Below the pieces are notes generated by a model. The model worked only from the letters and a program-made list of their open reading frames with translations. It ran no database searches and had not been told where the DNA came from. Of a DNA stretch of 64,000 bases, positions 11,101-24,680 are shown piece by piece. A program made the position numbers and the translations under genes. Every line of letters begins with the position of its first letter. The first letter of the stretch is position 1. This DNA comes from Paragyromitra xinjiangensis (taxonomy: Eukaryota; Ascomycota; Pezizomycetes; Pezizales; Discinaceae): contig JBCAMK010000001.1 of the NCBI GenBank assembly GCA_038503065.1, positions 124,001 to 188,000 of the forward strand, written 5' to 3'.

Positions 11101-13405
11101 GGTGATGCAGTAGCTATCTATCGCTTTAGAGATAATGTAGCGGAGGAAGCGGGTTTAATACGGGATAGTGGAATTACCACATACTGGGAATGCAATTGGT
11201 AGTTATATGGGCAGTCTCCTTAGATACTTGGTTGTAATTATTGATAGCACTGTGCGCAACGATAGAAAACACCAGAAATAGCAAATAAGACTCAGATACA
11301 ATGGAGAGAATCCTACAAACTTTCCTAGTTCGGCTCTAGGGGATTCCAAAGCCGTTTAGAACATTAGATATAATTGCTAATACTGCTATATTATCGTCTG
11401 AACCCCAGAACGCTGCGTATGTCAATTCTACTGTCAAACAATAACTCCAAGTGGTATCTCCAAGTTTTTACGAGTTGGGGGCAAACTCTAGCTTTTGCTA
11501 TCAACCCAGTAGCTTCACCAACACATCAAACTGCTGTGTTATATCCCTGAAACTAGATAGCAAGCTAGAAGTTAAACATTCTTATCTGTAACAAACATAG
11601 CAACACCAAGCCATAAAATGCAAACCAAACAAGACCCCAGCGCACACCAAAAATACGTCATACACAGACAAACTCCAAGCGATAGACCATATCACGAAAT
11701 ACAACACCTGCAACCAAAAAACATCAACAGCACACCCACCCACATCCCTTATTCACGCACACTACCGCCATAACCCAACCCCCCAAATGCAAAGCGGTCC
11801 GCATGGGCCGTTCACAAGGTACGCACGCACCGTTCGGATCCATTGCAGGTACCAGGGGTGCAAGTCCTCTTTCAAAGTATCGTTAAATCGCAAACTCAAC
11901 ACCCCCATTGACGCACCGTACATGTGCAGCTTATCAATGCCCCTCGCGGGCCGATTGAGATGAGATATATTCAACGGCTAGAGGGGATGCCAGGGTTCTG
12001 ATACTGTGGCACCTAGGGATTCTAAATAAAATTACAGAACACGTGGGACTGCTGCTAAATTTTGTTCACGATTAAGATAGTTATCTACTTGCTAGCGCTA
12101 TCAATCGATCTTCGCGTGAACCTCCTACAAACAACATTATACCATGCGTCCTTACGGCACTATAATTCTAATTAAATATGCCTCAGTTGCCCCAGTGGTG
12201 CTGGCGCTCTCGCCATCATAACCGACCTCTAATATACAGTAACAAACACAACCACTCAACACATCCCCAGCGTCTTTTCCACTGACAACATGCCATTCGT
12301 CCCAGCAAACCATCACCAGACCAAACCAGCAGCCCTTCTACCCCATAGGGTCCCAGTTTTAATCCGACCTCAAAGCAGGAAATCTTCACTTGGCCCCCAC
12401 ATGTGCATTTCTAGCAGCACACAGCATAGCGCACCCTGTCCATCTATCCAACCCGATTTTTGACCTCAGCGTCAGTGTATTGATTTTGGTACTTTCCACC
12501 CGGGGGGGTGTCTAGCCACTGGTGCGACTCTGGCCCCCAGGCATTTTACTCGGATCCCTTAGACGCCACGTGCGCCACTATTACAACAAGATCACTCGAT
12601 CTCGCTCTCGACAACCGAGAAAGCTAAAAGAAACCCTCTCCATTCTAGAGTGCGCTTAACCCCGCCCTGCATATGGAAAAACCGGTAGTCTACCGTATCA
12701 ATACCCCGGAATCGGAGAAGTGGAGGGTATGGATCATCAGGCCATGGTAAGATTTGAAGGCCGAAACTTGTAATACGCTACTCTCGAATAAGAAACCCCA
12801 AGAGCTAGCTACCTTACCCCAGTTTACTCACTTCCCTTACTACCCTCTTCAACTGAGTGACTCAAGAAACTGTCCACTTCGTCCATAGTTTATCTTTACT
12901 GTCATTAAGTGTCAAAACCGAAACCGCCTTGATCTTCCTCCGAAATCCGAAACACTGGCTGATCGAAAAGTGAACTATAGAGAGAACAAGTAAATATACC
13001 CAAATAAACAATACACCAAAAAGAACCAAAAAAAGTATCAATGACAACTAACCCCCCAGCCACCATCTTTCTTCGTAAAATTCGTAAAACTCATTTGTAC
13101 TCGAAACAAAAACCCAAGTTAACAGGAAAACTAAAATGAGAGGGGAATATTTGACCCATTGTAACAATCAAATCCGGGAAAACCAAAAAAAGAAAACCCC
13201 AGACCAAACCAAACATCCCAAAGAAAATAGCTTCATTCCCCCCAGAAACAAAAATAATTCCAGAAACAAAACCAAAACCAGAAATAGAAACATACAAAGA
13301 CAAAAACACCAAAGAAAGGCGAAAGAAGGAACAAAAAAAGACCAAACACCGTTCCAGACCCCAGCCACATTTCCCCTCTACCCCCCGCTAATTCCTTCCT
13401 TTTTT
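11101..13405. other. Gene-free stretch between two minus-strand regulator genes
   Basis: About 2.3 kb with only short unsupported frames. A purine- and pyrimidine-biased tract at about 13090-13370 produces several overlapping low-complexity frames that I do not accept. It should contain the Myb-like promoter near 11100 and the transcription-factor 3' UTR near 13400. Confidence 0.5.
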
Positions 13406-15904
13406 TTACTGAAACTGTACGTTTAACAAATTCTGCCAAAAATTGTCCCCCATCGCCCCACCCATCACCTGCTGTTCCTCAACTGCACACCCGCTCCCAG
13501 GGCTGAAAGCATACATGTCTTGACCGTGTACCTGGTTCTGCGTTGCGTGATGATGAGCCATGGCTGCATGCTGAGCCGCAGCGATCCCCAGGTTACCCGT
13601 AGACATTTCCGGCATAGCGAAAAACTCCTCTAGATCCATCGACATCAGATCCCTATGTGGTACAACAGCATTTGTATACGAGGCCCAATCGAAGTCGCTC
13701 ATTTGCTCCGGTCTTGTCATCTCAGCCCCGTGCATACTTGCTCTTAGCTGCGCTGGCATCATAGTTGGTGAGTGGGACAGAGACCCTGAAAAGGAAACCG
13801 ACGACGCGGGGGACTCGTGGGACTGTGCGCAACTAGTCGAAAATGGAGACGCGCCTGACGATGAGGACATATCCGATTCGGAACCTGTCGATGAGATCCT
13901 AGCACGGTTTAGGAGACTGTCTATCCGGTGTACGCTAGAAATCGCAGCCTCCACTTTAGAAATGAGTACTTTCAGGACCGCAGCGCCTTTTTCAGCAAGT
14001 TTTATACGATGGCCAAGAATTTCCAATCGATTGTGACCTTCTCGTAGAGCCTCAATGCAGGCGTCAATCATTTCCGGATCAAGAGATGCCGGGGAAGTTA
14101 TGATCACAGCTGCAATAAGAACGGCCGGGTCAAAGGTAAAAAAGCAGAGCGTGTAAATGGTGTGATGATGCTCTTTCGTCATCTGAAAAACCCGTGTTTG
14201 TGAGTCTAGGATAACCAGGGATGCCTTAACAAGCTCCATCTTAGAACGTTCTCGTGTAAAAACAAATGGCCTATGCAACCCGACTATCAGACAAAAAGCC
14301 GAGGCTTTGAGAAGCTCGCACTGAGCCGGAAGGAAAGGATACTGTTGGTCGTATGAGGTATCCCGGTTATGAATCGCAAGCGCAGGCGGGAAAAACTCTG
14401 TAAATGACAGGATCTTCGAATGCATCAGATCGACCGAGGAGAAATCGAGCGAAAGAGGTTTGTCAACTTTCACTTCCATGTCGTCGATCTCGTTCACAAT
14501 ATTGGCCAATTGGTAGTCTAGTAGGCGTTCCGTGAAAGGATTGGGCGGATCTAACGGCCCACGAGGGACAGGGAGTGCTTTCGTGAGATCCGGCGGAATC
14601 TGACAGTCTATTGGCGGCGTGACGTTGCAATGGCGATCGTTGATCATAGTGGGACGACCAAGAATTATAGCCATGAATCTGTTCTATCAGCCAATATACA
14701 ACGGGAAAAATTATAAACGAGATTTCATACCGATCCCACACATAGAGATTAACCCAGACTCGTTTCTCAATCTCCCTTTGCCAGATACTCGCATAACTCT
14801 CTCGGGCGCCTAAACACCTTCTCGGTTGCTCTCGGTGAAGCCCCATTTCCTGGGCTTCCCTGATGGCCTGTCCAAGCGCATGCCAAGCCTCCACAGCCCT
14901 TCCTTCGCTCTTCAACCACGAGCTTCTCAAAAACCACTGCTGAACCCTAACGAGCGTTGGACTGCTTGCCGACAATAGGCTCGCGAGCTCACACGCTGTG
15001 TTACTGTATGTTGCGCTGAGGTTGTAAAAATTCTCCTTGCCGAGATTGAGTTGCGCCATAAACTTGTGATGTTCCTTAGGAAGCATTTGCAGCGAAATCG
15101 CAAGCACCTGTAGCAGCAAAGCAGGGAATTGCGATAATATTTTCTTCTTACCAGAATTACCCGCCGCATTATTCGACGCGCACTGTTCAAACCATTCTTC
15201 CATATGACGCAAGAAAGTCTGTTCATGCAACGACCCATAGATCCAATTGCACTCTTGAAAGAATACCTTAACCAAGAGCGAGCTGTACGGCCGGGGTGGG
15301 ATTTGACGAATATGCTTGTTGTATGCGTATATCTCCACACATTCCGATATATCGACAACATCGTTACTCGGTCTTGCCCAGTTGTTTACACATCCATGGC
15401 CATCGAGATCAAGCTATATCAAATATGTTAGTTTTAGCAACCAACCGCAGTGTTCCAACCATACTTGTAATTCCCATACCTTCTCCAACACATTCAGTGC
15501 GGTATGGGTGCTCGACCTAATGTATCCAAATCCACCCGAAACATCTTTGGCCCCCAACATCAGCTCTCCAGGCAAATCCGGAGACTCCCCCTTTAAGCTT
15601 CTGTTAGTGTCGTGGGGAGAAGTTGGAGATGCGGTATTGTTGTTATTCGGATTCGATTTGCTCTCATATTGACATAGATGTGAGGCGGATCTGAGAGTAC
15701 AGTTTCCACACGGATGTTGTCTGTCACACTGTAACCAAAAAAAAACCCCCCTTGTAAGCGCTATACGTTTTTTTTATGTATTTCCTTTTGGATAGACATA
15801 AGATATGGGCGCACCTTTTGTTTCCTACGATGACACTCGGTGCAGGAAATAACAGTCCTAGCTCTCTTTCGTTTTCTCTGTGGGGGGATATCTGCGCTGG
15901 CCAT
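13406..15904 (-). CDS. Zn2Cys6 transcription factor with fungal-specific TF domain
   Basis: Four exons (15904-15815, 15728-15480, 15413-14731, 14678-13406) join in phase to 764 aa. The zinc cluster is split by intron 1. Exon 1 supplies Cys21 and Cys24 followed by HRRKQK, and exon 2 starts with Cys31 and adds Cys37, Cys40 and Cys49, the standard C6 spacing. A basic stretch (RKRKRAR) precedes it. The middle region matches the fungal_trans domain: a run around LGQAIREAQEMGLHRE, then EKRVWVNLYVWDR joined to FMAIILGRP across intron 3. The C-terminus is Ser-, His- and Met-rich and probably an activation region. It should be a nuclear homodimeric regulator; targets are unknown. The nearest neighbour is the Myb-like gene on the same strand. 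Confidence 0.93.
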
Positions 15905-18900
15905 TTTTTTCTTTTGGAAAAAGTTGGTAAAAAGATTGAAGATGTATGCACAGTAGATCGCAAGGCAGTGAAAGGGTTCTGAAAAAAACCTTCCGAGGCC
16001 TCTTTAGTTATAAAATAGACACCACTGAAGAGGGAGGCTCAGTAACGCGACAAGGAATTCGATGTTACTCGGATCGTTCCCCTACGCCCAAAAAAGAAAT
16101 GAAAATGTAGTGCGAAAAGTCTCAGGGTCCACGCGGAACGAGGGTCCAAGAAAAAATAGAGTAGAACCGTTTTATCGGAGTTGTCCCGTCTCCGGGGGGA
16201 CGAGGGAAATGGACCCGTTAAGAGAACGAGGGGAAGGCCCTGCGTCAGGTGAAACAGGGAAAACCCAGAAAGAGGGCCACACACGAGAAAGAACGACGCG
16301 AAGATGGAAGGGTTCGAAGAGTAGCCGGATTATGGTGTACCGTCAAATCCGGTATGTATCGTTCGGGGTTAAGATGAGAACCCTTAGGACCCCTTATTGA
16401 GTTCTCTACGGGTGGCAGGCAGCAGGAACAAGAGTAGTGAAAGCTGGATCTGATTCTCTTTCCGGTCTATCTCTACCTGTGTCTGTTTTTTCTTTCTCAC
16501 TCACTCTCTTCGTCCCTTTATTCTCCACCCTCCCTCACTCACTTTCTCCCCTCTAGAATTGACTTTGGATGGCGAGATGGATCCAAGGAAAAGGACAGAG
16601 GGCAGCAGTGGTGATATGTATGCAATTGAGCATGAGAAATAAGGTCGAAAGCAAGGGGGAGGTCACTTTGGAGGCGGATTAATGTGAACTGGAGGGAAGA
16701 AACATAATGCAGGGAGTTTAGTTATTGAGGTTTGGGGGTTCTCAGGCTTGGCCTGTAGTACAACACCCAATAACTGCAGCACCTCAAGTGGAAGTGGGTA
16801 TGCATGTAGCTCTATTCTGGAGGGCAGGCTGTGAATGAGGCTGCACGGCGTCAGTCCGTAGAGCAAAGAGATGTGGAGGGGGTGGTGATCCTGGTGTTGA
16901 TGTCCGCACTCGACTGAAAGGGAGGGGTAGTAACGATGCATGCCAGCATTGGAACCCTGATCATGATTTGAATGTGGGCGATAAATTGGCAGGGAGCGAA
17001 GTGAGCAATGGACATGGGGAGAGTGACAAAGCGTGCGTGAGTGAGAGCGCATGCGTAGAGAAACGTCGATGGTTATCGTAATCTGGTCAAAACCCATATG
17101 CCTACACGCCAAGCCCCAAGGACGTGATGCGATGGGGATCCGGTTTGACTGTCACACCAACAGAAACGATTGAAGCCTTGCTCCCCGATCGGATGCTCGC
17201 TGTGGCATGACATCGTAAACATTATTACTCCAGCCTGGCATTGGCTGGCTATAGCTAACTGCGCACAATACCCGGCCGAACCCCCCGAGTCTGTCTACTG
17301 TGAATTGCAAAATAGCATACCGTATGCCCCAAAGGGACTGCGTACTCGCGCAGAAGTGGAGTTCGAATCTACGTCTCCACCACGAATCACCATCTAGATG
17401 TAGAGCAAGTACATGAACGAATGTGTGAGCCGCTGCACAGCCAAGTTTCGCCAAAACGAAGACGCAGAAATATGACCAGAAGATGCCCTGCATATGAGAG
17501 CTTAAATACATATACAACTCAGGCTTCTCCTTACTTCATTCAGCAATTGGCTACAGGATCATGGATCGATTGCACTTCGTTGGCGTGCCGGTGTCCTCTT
17601 GTTGGTTGTCGTGGTGAGTTACATCGCTATTTCGTTGAATTCGCGCAACATCTCTCGTATCTACATAGGCGAGGAAACAGCGTGTAGGAAATAACGGGAT
17701 TAGTCGACGATATATTAACAGCTCAACACAGCTTGCAGCGTCAAGAAGATTAGGCCGTTTCCAGAAGCCATGAGTGGTCCCGGCAGTAAGACCCGTTATT
17801 GTCCACGGCCCAGATTGTACAAGCTTCGCGCAGTCGTCAGGACCTTCCTCTCGCCTGCACAGAGGCATCAAGGTCATTTCCCACCTTAAAATAAATATTT
17901 CAAATGCCGAAAGAAAAAAAAAACCTTATTTTCGCGCGGGTTTTTCCGCCTTCCAAAACCCCCTGATCGCCATACAATTTCGGTGCTATACTGCCGAATC
18001 GACCTCGGGAAGCTGGCAGATTTCCACAGGGAAAATGGATGGCGGAAGCACCAAATCTTGCGGGGAAGGTAGGTTGTTCTCCAGAGTTGACTAAACCTTG
18101 ACGACGATTTGATGCCTTCGCACTTTTGCGCGCTCGACCATTCGCACGCGCTGTCTTTGGCCTCCAACTGGCAAGTAGAGCCTGCTATGTCACATTTATT
18201 GCGCCCTAAACAGTAAGCAGAAGAAGCTGGGAGGAGAAAGACAAAGTGAAAAGTTGATCTGCCCTTCTCGGGTGATAGGATTCCAACTGCCACGCATTGC
18301 TCGATCTTGGTCCCTAGCGGCCTAAAAGTTCCCATTAACTGGCTTCCAGCACTATATCGTTGACAGAACTGGACATAGGTTGATCGCTCTAGTATGCTGA
18401 GATGGGGCGGAGGGCCTCCAGCTTATTTAAATTCAAAATCCCATTGATCACGCTTCCTAGCGGTGAGAATCGTCTGAGCTAACAGGCAGATTCTCGGACA
18501 CCGGACTTAAAGATAACTGTTTTCGGCGACTTCTTAACCTTACCGAGTGATGTTCCATGAATCCTCAATGATCATTTTAATTGCCCTGCAAGCCATCGAA
18601 TATCACAAATAATCACTCGTCCCAACACTGCAAGCACGATAAATGATCTTCTGCATGATGGCGTGGACAACAGCCACTATCCATAGAAGTTCGTAGAACC
18701 CTTTAATCCTAACGCTTAGTTCTCATTTCCCTCGCAGCTCATCGCCATGACATCCCCTTAAGCGCAAGAGCCCCTCTTATGTCGGCAAGTAACCGTCTCA
18801 CACCAGCGCATACTTATTCACCAGATCCTCGTCCTCTAAATCTTTTTTTTCTTTTTCCCCTAATTCATTTTTCCCCCGACCGTTGCCTAGCCTTAACCAG

Positions 18901-21571
18901 CCAGAAGGAGCTTTCATCAAGTCAGACGTTATGCAACCCTCCATTCCAACCCTATGCTTCGTCCACAGAGTCGAATACCCACGGAAGATCCAGAACACAA
19001 ACAGGAAAGGGATAAAAAAAAATAATAAAAAAATAACCAAGAAGCCCGGATACCGCTGCTCTATCCGCCAACCACCTCCCATCGAGGTTTTCAGCGACAA
19101 TCGTAACCGCCGCCTTACAAGCAACCGCCTCAGCCCAGCTAGGCTCAACAACCGTTACCGATGGTCTAGCTCGGAGGGGAAGGAAGATACAACTCAAACA
19201 CCCCCTCTTGCGTTCGCTTCAATCAATCGACAATGCGATCAGGGCTGAAGGTGCGCAAGCTAGTTGCGGCGTAAACGGAAGTCGTTGCAACACTTGGTAA
19301 ACAAGTGCGAAATAACTACTTAAACGAAAGCGAACTCAAGGAATAGATGATATCATACCTAGACGTACGGAATAACACCGCGCCTTATTCGATCCGATCT
19401 ATGCTAGAGAACTTAGAAAAAGACCAACACATACATGCTCACATTCAACAACCCCCCCTTTTTCCGGCTAGTAGGCCACCAAGCAGATAGCACGCCTTGA
19501 CCCCTCATTCTGACTTTTCCACAGGAGCAGTACGTCCTGCGGTTCGCGGGGTGTTTATCACACTCAGGCCCGGGGGTGAGGTGCACCCTAACCCTTCAAC
19601 GGAATTCCTGTCCGATGAAAAAAAAAAACTTCTGGAAGTGGAGTTTGGATATGCGGGGTTGAAATCAAATGCCGGTTGGGGTGGTTTCTGGAATTAGAAT
19701 CACCTGCGGGGGGGGGCACTCGAGCCCCGTTTACTAGAAGTTGAAAATGGAGATCTGGAGACTACGGTTTTCGATTGTGTGCTTGATTCCACGAGGTTTA
19801 TGCAGTAGAGGTGCTCAGGCTCAAGGATTATAGGAGGAATTACCGGAAGTTGAAATAAGCGCAACTGGGGCGACATGCTTAATCAACCTTCCAACAATTG
19901 AAGGGGATTTGTTGATGATGGTTTGCTGGAGTAGACATGTACCTAGCTTACCAAAAAAGTCATCGGATTTGGCTAAAGCGCTAGACAGTGGAAGCCGCTT
20001 GCATAGCCAACGGTAGATGGTTTAATTACCTATTGAAACCTGGGCAGCGGTACCCACGTGTACCCGTTTTGCGCATCTTCAATTATGCTGTGGTTATTGT
20101 CTCCAGTATCAGTAAAAGGGAGAGCAGCTTAGACCTTCCTTATGATGGATCTGACATCTCCCAGTGGGGGCCTGAGATGCCAGCCAACCGAGCATCCTCC
20201 TTCACGACCAATTATACGTGTATCATCTAGTTTCGCACATTGACGCGATGGACCACTTCTCGAATAGATGAGAAGCATATGCTATCAGCTGCGAGGAAAT
20301 AAAGAGTATAGCAGAACGTAGACATACTCGGTAATTCAGCCAGCAGTAGCTATCCCAAGCGTTGCTCTAAATTCACCCGGAAATCAAGAACCATCGAGCC
20401 TTCGCAACAAAAACAGACGCTCATGATCATTGATCGCAGCCCCACCATGACGTGAGGGGTTATCATTTCCAATCCCACAGCCGCGGATTCGGATAGTCCA
20501 ATATGTTCGCCGGGGGGCCGTTACAATTTCCTCAGTTTTCCGTCGTTTTTGGCTTCTCGAACCCTGCATGAGCAGCCCTAGTCTTTTCTATCGACCATCG
20601 ATCATGAGTGCAGTGGATCATGCATCAACCAATCACAGTCCCACAGCTGAGTTTAAAATACATCGTTGAATCGGGAAAAGAGCAGAAGCAAAGCAGAAGA
20701 AAAAGAGTAAACTAGTCCACTCTCACGTGAGTTTGCAGCTTTTCCCATGAGCGACATTTTTTACTCGGGTCCCTAGACGCCTCACGATTCCCCGGGACAT
20801 TGTATCTATTCGCTTCGGCAAGCCGCCCGTGGAAAGTGCCATTCTCGCTAAGTGATCTCGATCTGAGGGAACCCTTGCTTTGTAAAGCAGCCCGTCTGGT
20901 GTTTTTTTTTATTTGATGATCAAACCCTGAGGTTGAGTTCGGCAAACGTACCAGCCGTCTACTGCCGGCGCAAACGAGCACGGACATGTGTTTGACTGGA
21001 ATATCAGATATGATAATACATGTATCTTTAGATTTCGCATCATCACATGTTAATCTTAATGCCCCCATTGTTATTGATGGTGCTGTTTTATGGGGACTCG
21101 GAAGGCTAGTTTGGTTCTCCCGTAATGGGATAATTGCAGAGATTCGTCTTGAAACTATAGGTGGGGGCCTAGTAAGAGCGAACACGTACCTATATTCAGG
21201 CTCGTTGAATCGTGATGGAAAGTGCACTTAGACTGCAGCTGCGAGTACGCACTGTTTCAACGATGCTGCGGGTAATGGTGATGGTTTCTAAAGATAGTTA
21301 TAAGTTAATTCTCCGTTAGTTAACTTACAATAGACATAAAGACAGCCACACCACATAAACTGTGGCGTTCGGTCTCGGATAAACCTCCAACCGCCAGGGC
21401 GAAGTGACACGACGAAGTGAGGATTAGTTGTCACGGTGAGTCACACAACCCGAACAAAGTAAAACAATCCCGAGATGATACGCGGCCCTTGAGTCATAGC
21501 TCCTACAAAACTCCATAAAAACGCCACCTGTTTCAAGGAAGGTCTCTTCCCCACAAAAGACATCGTCCACC
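15905..21571. other. 5.7-kb stretch without a convincing gene
   Basis: This begins with the transcription-factor promoter. A strong CT-rich tract at about 16480-16555 looks like a plus-strand fungal promoter and leads to an ATG at 16569, but the frame there is only 37 codons. Other frames up to about 170 codons (for example 20712-21227 on the minus strand) lack recognisable motifs or splice partners. It ends with the promoter of the NmrA-like gene. Confidence 0.5.
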
Positions 21572-22387
21572 ATGGAATCCAAACCCACAATCGCCTTCTT
21601 CGGCGCAACCGGCGGCTGCGCGCTTACGGCGCTGACCCTAGCGCTCCAAGCTGGCTATTCCTGCTCTGCACGTAAGACCCCCTCTCAACCCCACTACCGC
21701 GCTAACACGCTTCTAGTCGTCCGCACACCATCCAAACTAACCGCCCTCCTATCATCCCGTTCCGCGCCCCAAGAAAACCTAACCATAATCGAAGGCAACG
21801 CCAAAGACCCAGCAGCAGTGACAAAAACCCTCCTCAACAAATCAATAATCATAAGCGGCATCGGCGGGGCCCCGAAATTCCTTCCAAACCCGTTCCGTCC
21901 AACTCTCGACGACCCCACGATTTGCGGATCTGCCGCGGAAACGATCGTTTCGTGTCTTCGGGAGATACGAGGAGGAGGAGGAGAGTATAAAGCTCCGTTG
22001 GTGGCGGCGGTCTCGACGATTGGGTTGGATCCGGGGACGCCGGATTTGCCGTGGGCGTTGGTGCCGCTGTATAAGGGGATGCTTGAGGCGGCGCACGTGG
22101 ATAAGAAGGCGATGGAGGGGGTCATTGCGGGTGCTCCGGAGGGGCTGCTGGAGTATGTTATTGTTAGAGCTGGACTGCTTACGGATGGGAAGGTGGCGGG
22201 TGAGGGTGGTGTTAGGGTGGGATATGCTGGGAGGGTGAAGAAAGGGGATGGGAGGTGGGGTGATGTTAAGGGGATTGCCGCGGGGTATTCTGTGAGTAGG
22301 GGGGATGTTGGTGGGTTTTTGTTTGAAGAGGTGGTTAAGCGTGAGGGAGGGGAGTGGAAGGGGAAGAAGGTTAGCATAGTTTATTAG
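21572..22387 (+). CDS. NmrA-like/atypical SDR NAD(P)-binding protein
   Basis: Two exons (21572-21671 and 21717-22387) give 256 aa. The intron of 45 nt (GTAAGA...TTCTAG) is a multiple of three and would read through, but removing it restores the family-typical SALVRTPSKL after the first helix. The N-terminus has the FFGATGG dinucleotide-binding loop. A conserved SGIGGAPKF strand-turn and a VRAG segment follow, as in NAD(P)H-binding NmrA-type proteins. There is no YxxxK catalytic pair, so a redox-sensing or reductase role is open. It should be cytosolic. A CATAAAAA TATA-like sequence lies about 55 bases upstream. Confidence 0.85.
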   Translation: MESKPTIAFFGATGGCALTALTLALQAGYSCSARKTPSQPHYRANTLLVVRTPSKLTALLSSRSAPQENLTIIEGNAKDPAAVTKTLLNKSIIISGIGGAPKFLPNPFRPTLDDPTICGSAAETIVSCLREIRGGGGEYKAPLVAAVSTIGLDPGTPDLPWALVPLYKGMLEAAHVDKKAMEGVIAGAPEGLLEYVIVRAGLLTDGKVAGEGGVRVGYAGRVKKGDGRWGDVKGIAAGYSVSRGDVGGFLFEEVVKREGGEWKGKKVSIVY

Positions 22388-24680
22388 TCTTGTTGGTGGA
22401 TGGCTTGTTTTAATGGGTGTTGGTAGGAGGAAGTGGTAAGAGGACGGATTTGACAGCAAAGGTACATATATTAGTTCATAATAGCTCCCTCATCTATTGC
22501 ACCAAGCCAGTTAAGAGTCCTCGTGATATTATAATCAAATTCCCGGTTTAGCAGGGCAACCCCCATTATTTTATATAGATGGGTGGGTTTTGTTGGAATT
22601 TGGAGTGGATCAGTAATTAATGATATCGGGTAATTCGTGGGTTTTTTTAGCAATACGAAACAAAATTATATCACTTAATATCAATTGAATTATACATTCA
22701 CTTACTACCCTCTAAACCGATCTTATGCAACACCCCAGCACCAGAACCCCAAAGACAAACTTCGCGTTAATCACAACCAATCACTCGCAAGGCGCCAATT
22801 CCCCCCACCCACCTCTATATCCCATTACTCAACCACACCCCCACACCCAACACCAATAACCCCACGTTCCTCGAACGCAAGATAACGCCTTACCACCTAC
22901 CGAAGATCCGACCGCTATAAAACGATTTGCTTTTTTTTTCTCCGGAGCAGATCCAGATTGGCCCCCGATCTAAAACCGACCTATCTGCTCGGGGTAGCTG
23001 TACATTCCTGCGAAGCATCTCGCGCGATGACCGATGAGACGGTACATGCTGAGACTATTGGCTGTCAATAATCAGTCTGGGAGGTCCTAGCGCCCGGTAC
23101 TGCTACCTGAACCCTACTAGCAAGCGAGCGAGTGGTTGTGAAGCAAATGGCTCTGGGATGAACAGCTAGATCTAGATGCGCTTATTTCTACGAGGCTGTG
23201 CGCGTGTCATTGCTGTGTTTCTTTTTCTTGATGGCGTTATGAGCGCTCTCTGTAGATCTGTCTCGTGGTAGTAGGGCTTTGGAGGGCTGTTTCGCTGTTC
23301 CGACGCGCTCCTGCTGAGGCGTGGGTGTTTTGAAGCCGAGGAAGTAAACCTCAGAACTAGTTCTCCATGTGTAGCTCTGCTAGAGTAAATAGAGAAATAC
23401 ATATATGTTCGCGTACCAGGTCTTCGCTATTAGATTATGAAGCGCTCTAGTGAATCCCCAGACGAGGACATCAAAACCCTTTGTGTGTGATTGTGTTTAA
23501 CCCCAGTCTTGGACTACACTACTAACTAAATCTCTATCTTATTCGTGGCAACTCCAAGGCCACAGTTGTGGCTGAGAATCATTATAGAAACTCACGCCCC
23601 TTATCAGCTATACGTGAGTTGGTTATTATACTGTCGAATAGCCGAATTTCGGCGTTACAACATAACTATGTGGTCACGCAACTCAGTACTGCATGTACTA
23701 TTCTTGGTAGAGGGTAGTAGGTGACTATACAGTTGCGTCTACGTACCATGCTTGCTAGGCCGCCACAACTATAATGCGTTTCGGCTGCATCAAAGGTTGG
23801 TCAGGTTATTCTTGACATGAAGTACGTATCGCCGGGGAAAAGTTTGTCAGCCTCTCATAACTTGGACTACTAGAATTACACTTACGCAGAACAGAAATTA
23901 ACATTGCTCCAAACCAGTGATGTAGTGAAAGAGAAAGCTATATCTTTAGTAGCATAGACGATGTCATATTCATAGCAAGAGACCCTGTTATAATAGGGCT
24001 GCAGTAGACCCTGATTAAATTCCGGAGAGATAAGATCTAGACCCTTCCATACCAAACTACAAAACCTCCGCCTCCGCCTCAAAAGTCTAGCCCACCAACG
24101 TTCCAAACGCTGACGACAAGTTTCCGAGTGACAGTCCATGAAACCAGCCCTACGACAGACCACCGGAAATAACACCGTCCGAGTAAGTCCCGGTCACAAC
24201 ACCGTATTTTCATCATTCGTCCCAAGTCCCTGGAAACAATACTTAACTCCGAAAAAGGAAATCGTAAACTCTGATAACTGGGATCTCGGCGGATATAAGA
24301 ATCTACAGGGGTAGACGGGAGCCAAGTTATTCTGCGGCGCTCTGACCAGGTTAGGAACTATCGCCAAGGATCTCGGATCCGGTGATACCGATTCGGAGAT
24401 AAACCGTTTTGCAAAGTCCTACTGTGCCTCAGCTGTCGTAATCGATACGGTGAATGTTGCATGTGTGGTATGGAAACTAAACGGAAACAAAACTATCGCG
24501 GGGATAGAAACACGGGTAGGGCGGAGTGTCGAAATCTCGACTATATAAGACTACTCTAGATCCGGCGAATTCCCCCATCACCACTCCACAAGCAAACCAG
24601 CAAACAATCCTATAAACCCTCCAAAAATCCACCAAAATCCCCTCAACGTAGATTCCAAAATTCAGTCTCTCAAAGCAATC
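22388..24680. other. Gene-free stretch upstream of the dehydrogenase
   Basis: About 2.3 kb with no supported gene. A basic, Arg-rich minus-strand frame at 23882-24175 has no recognisable fold or splice context. The last 150 bases contain the TATA box and leader of the dehydrogenase. Confidence 0.5.
24542..24549 (+). promoter_or_regulatory. TATA box of the short-chain dehydrogenase gene
   Basis: TATATAAG lies about 135 bases upstream of the ATG at 24681. The A/C-rich leader between them (CCACTCCACAAGCAAACC-like) is typical of strongly expressed fungal genes. Confidence 0.5.

Noticed and set aside
13091..13439. Several overlapping open frames on both strands
   Set aside because: They arise from a purine/pyrimidine-biased, low-complexity tract just past the transcription-factor stop codon.
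16039..16400. Opposing open frames of 81 and 112 codons
   Set aside because: Both are in the upstream region of the transcription-factor gene, rich in charged residues and without motifs.
17325..17385. tRNA-like T-arm (GTTCGAATC)
   Set aside because: A T stem can be drawn, but there is no matching acceptor stem, A box or anticodon arm at correct spacing.
20712..21227. 171-codon minus-strand open frame
   Set aside because: No recognisable motif, no splice partners and no promoter-like leader; length is possible by chance in a 5.7-kb gene-free stretch.
21694..22459. Long antisense frames over the NmrA-like gene
   Set aside because: They are shadows of a GC-biased coding region; the sense strand has the Rossmann motif and a matching intron.
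23882..24175. Arg-rich minus-strand frame of 97 codons
   Set aside because: Low-complexity basic stretch with no recognisable domain and no splice context.
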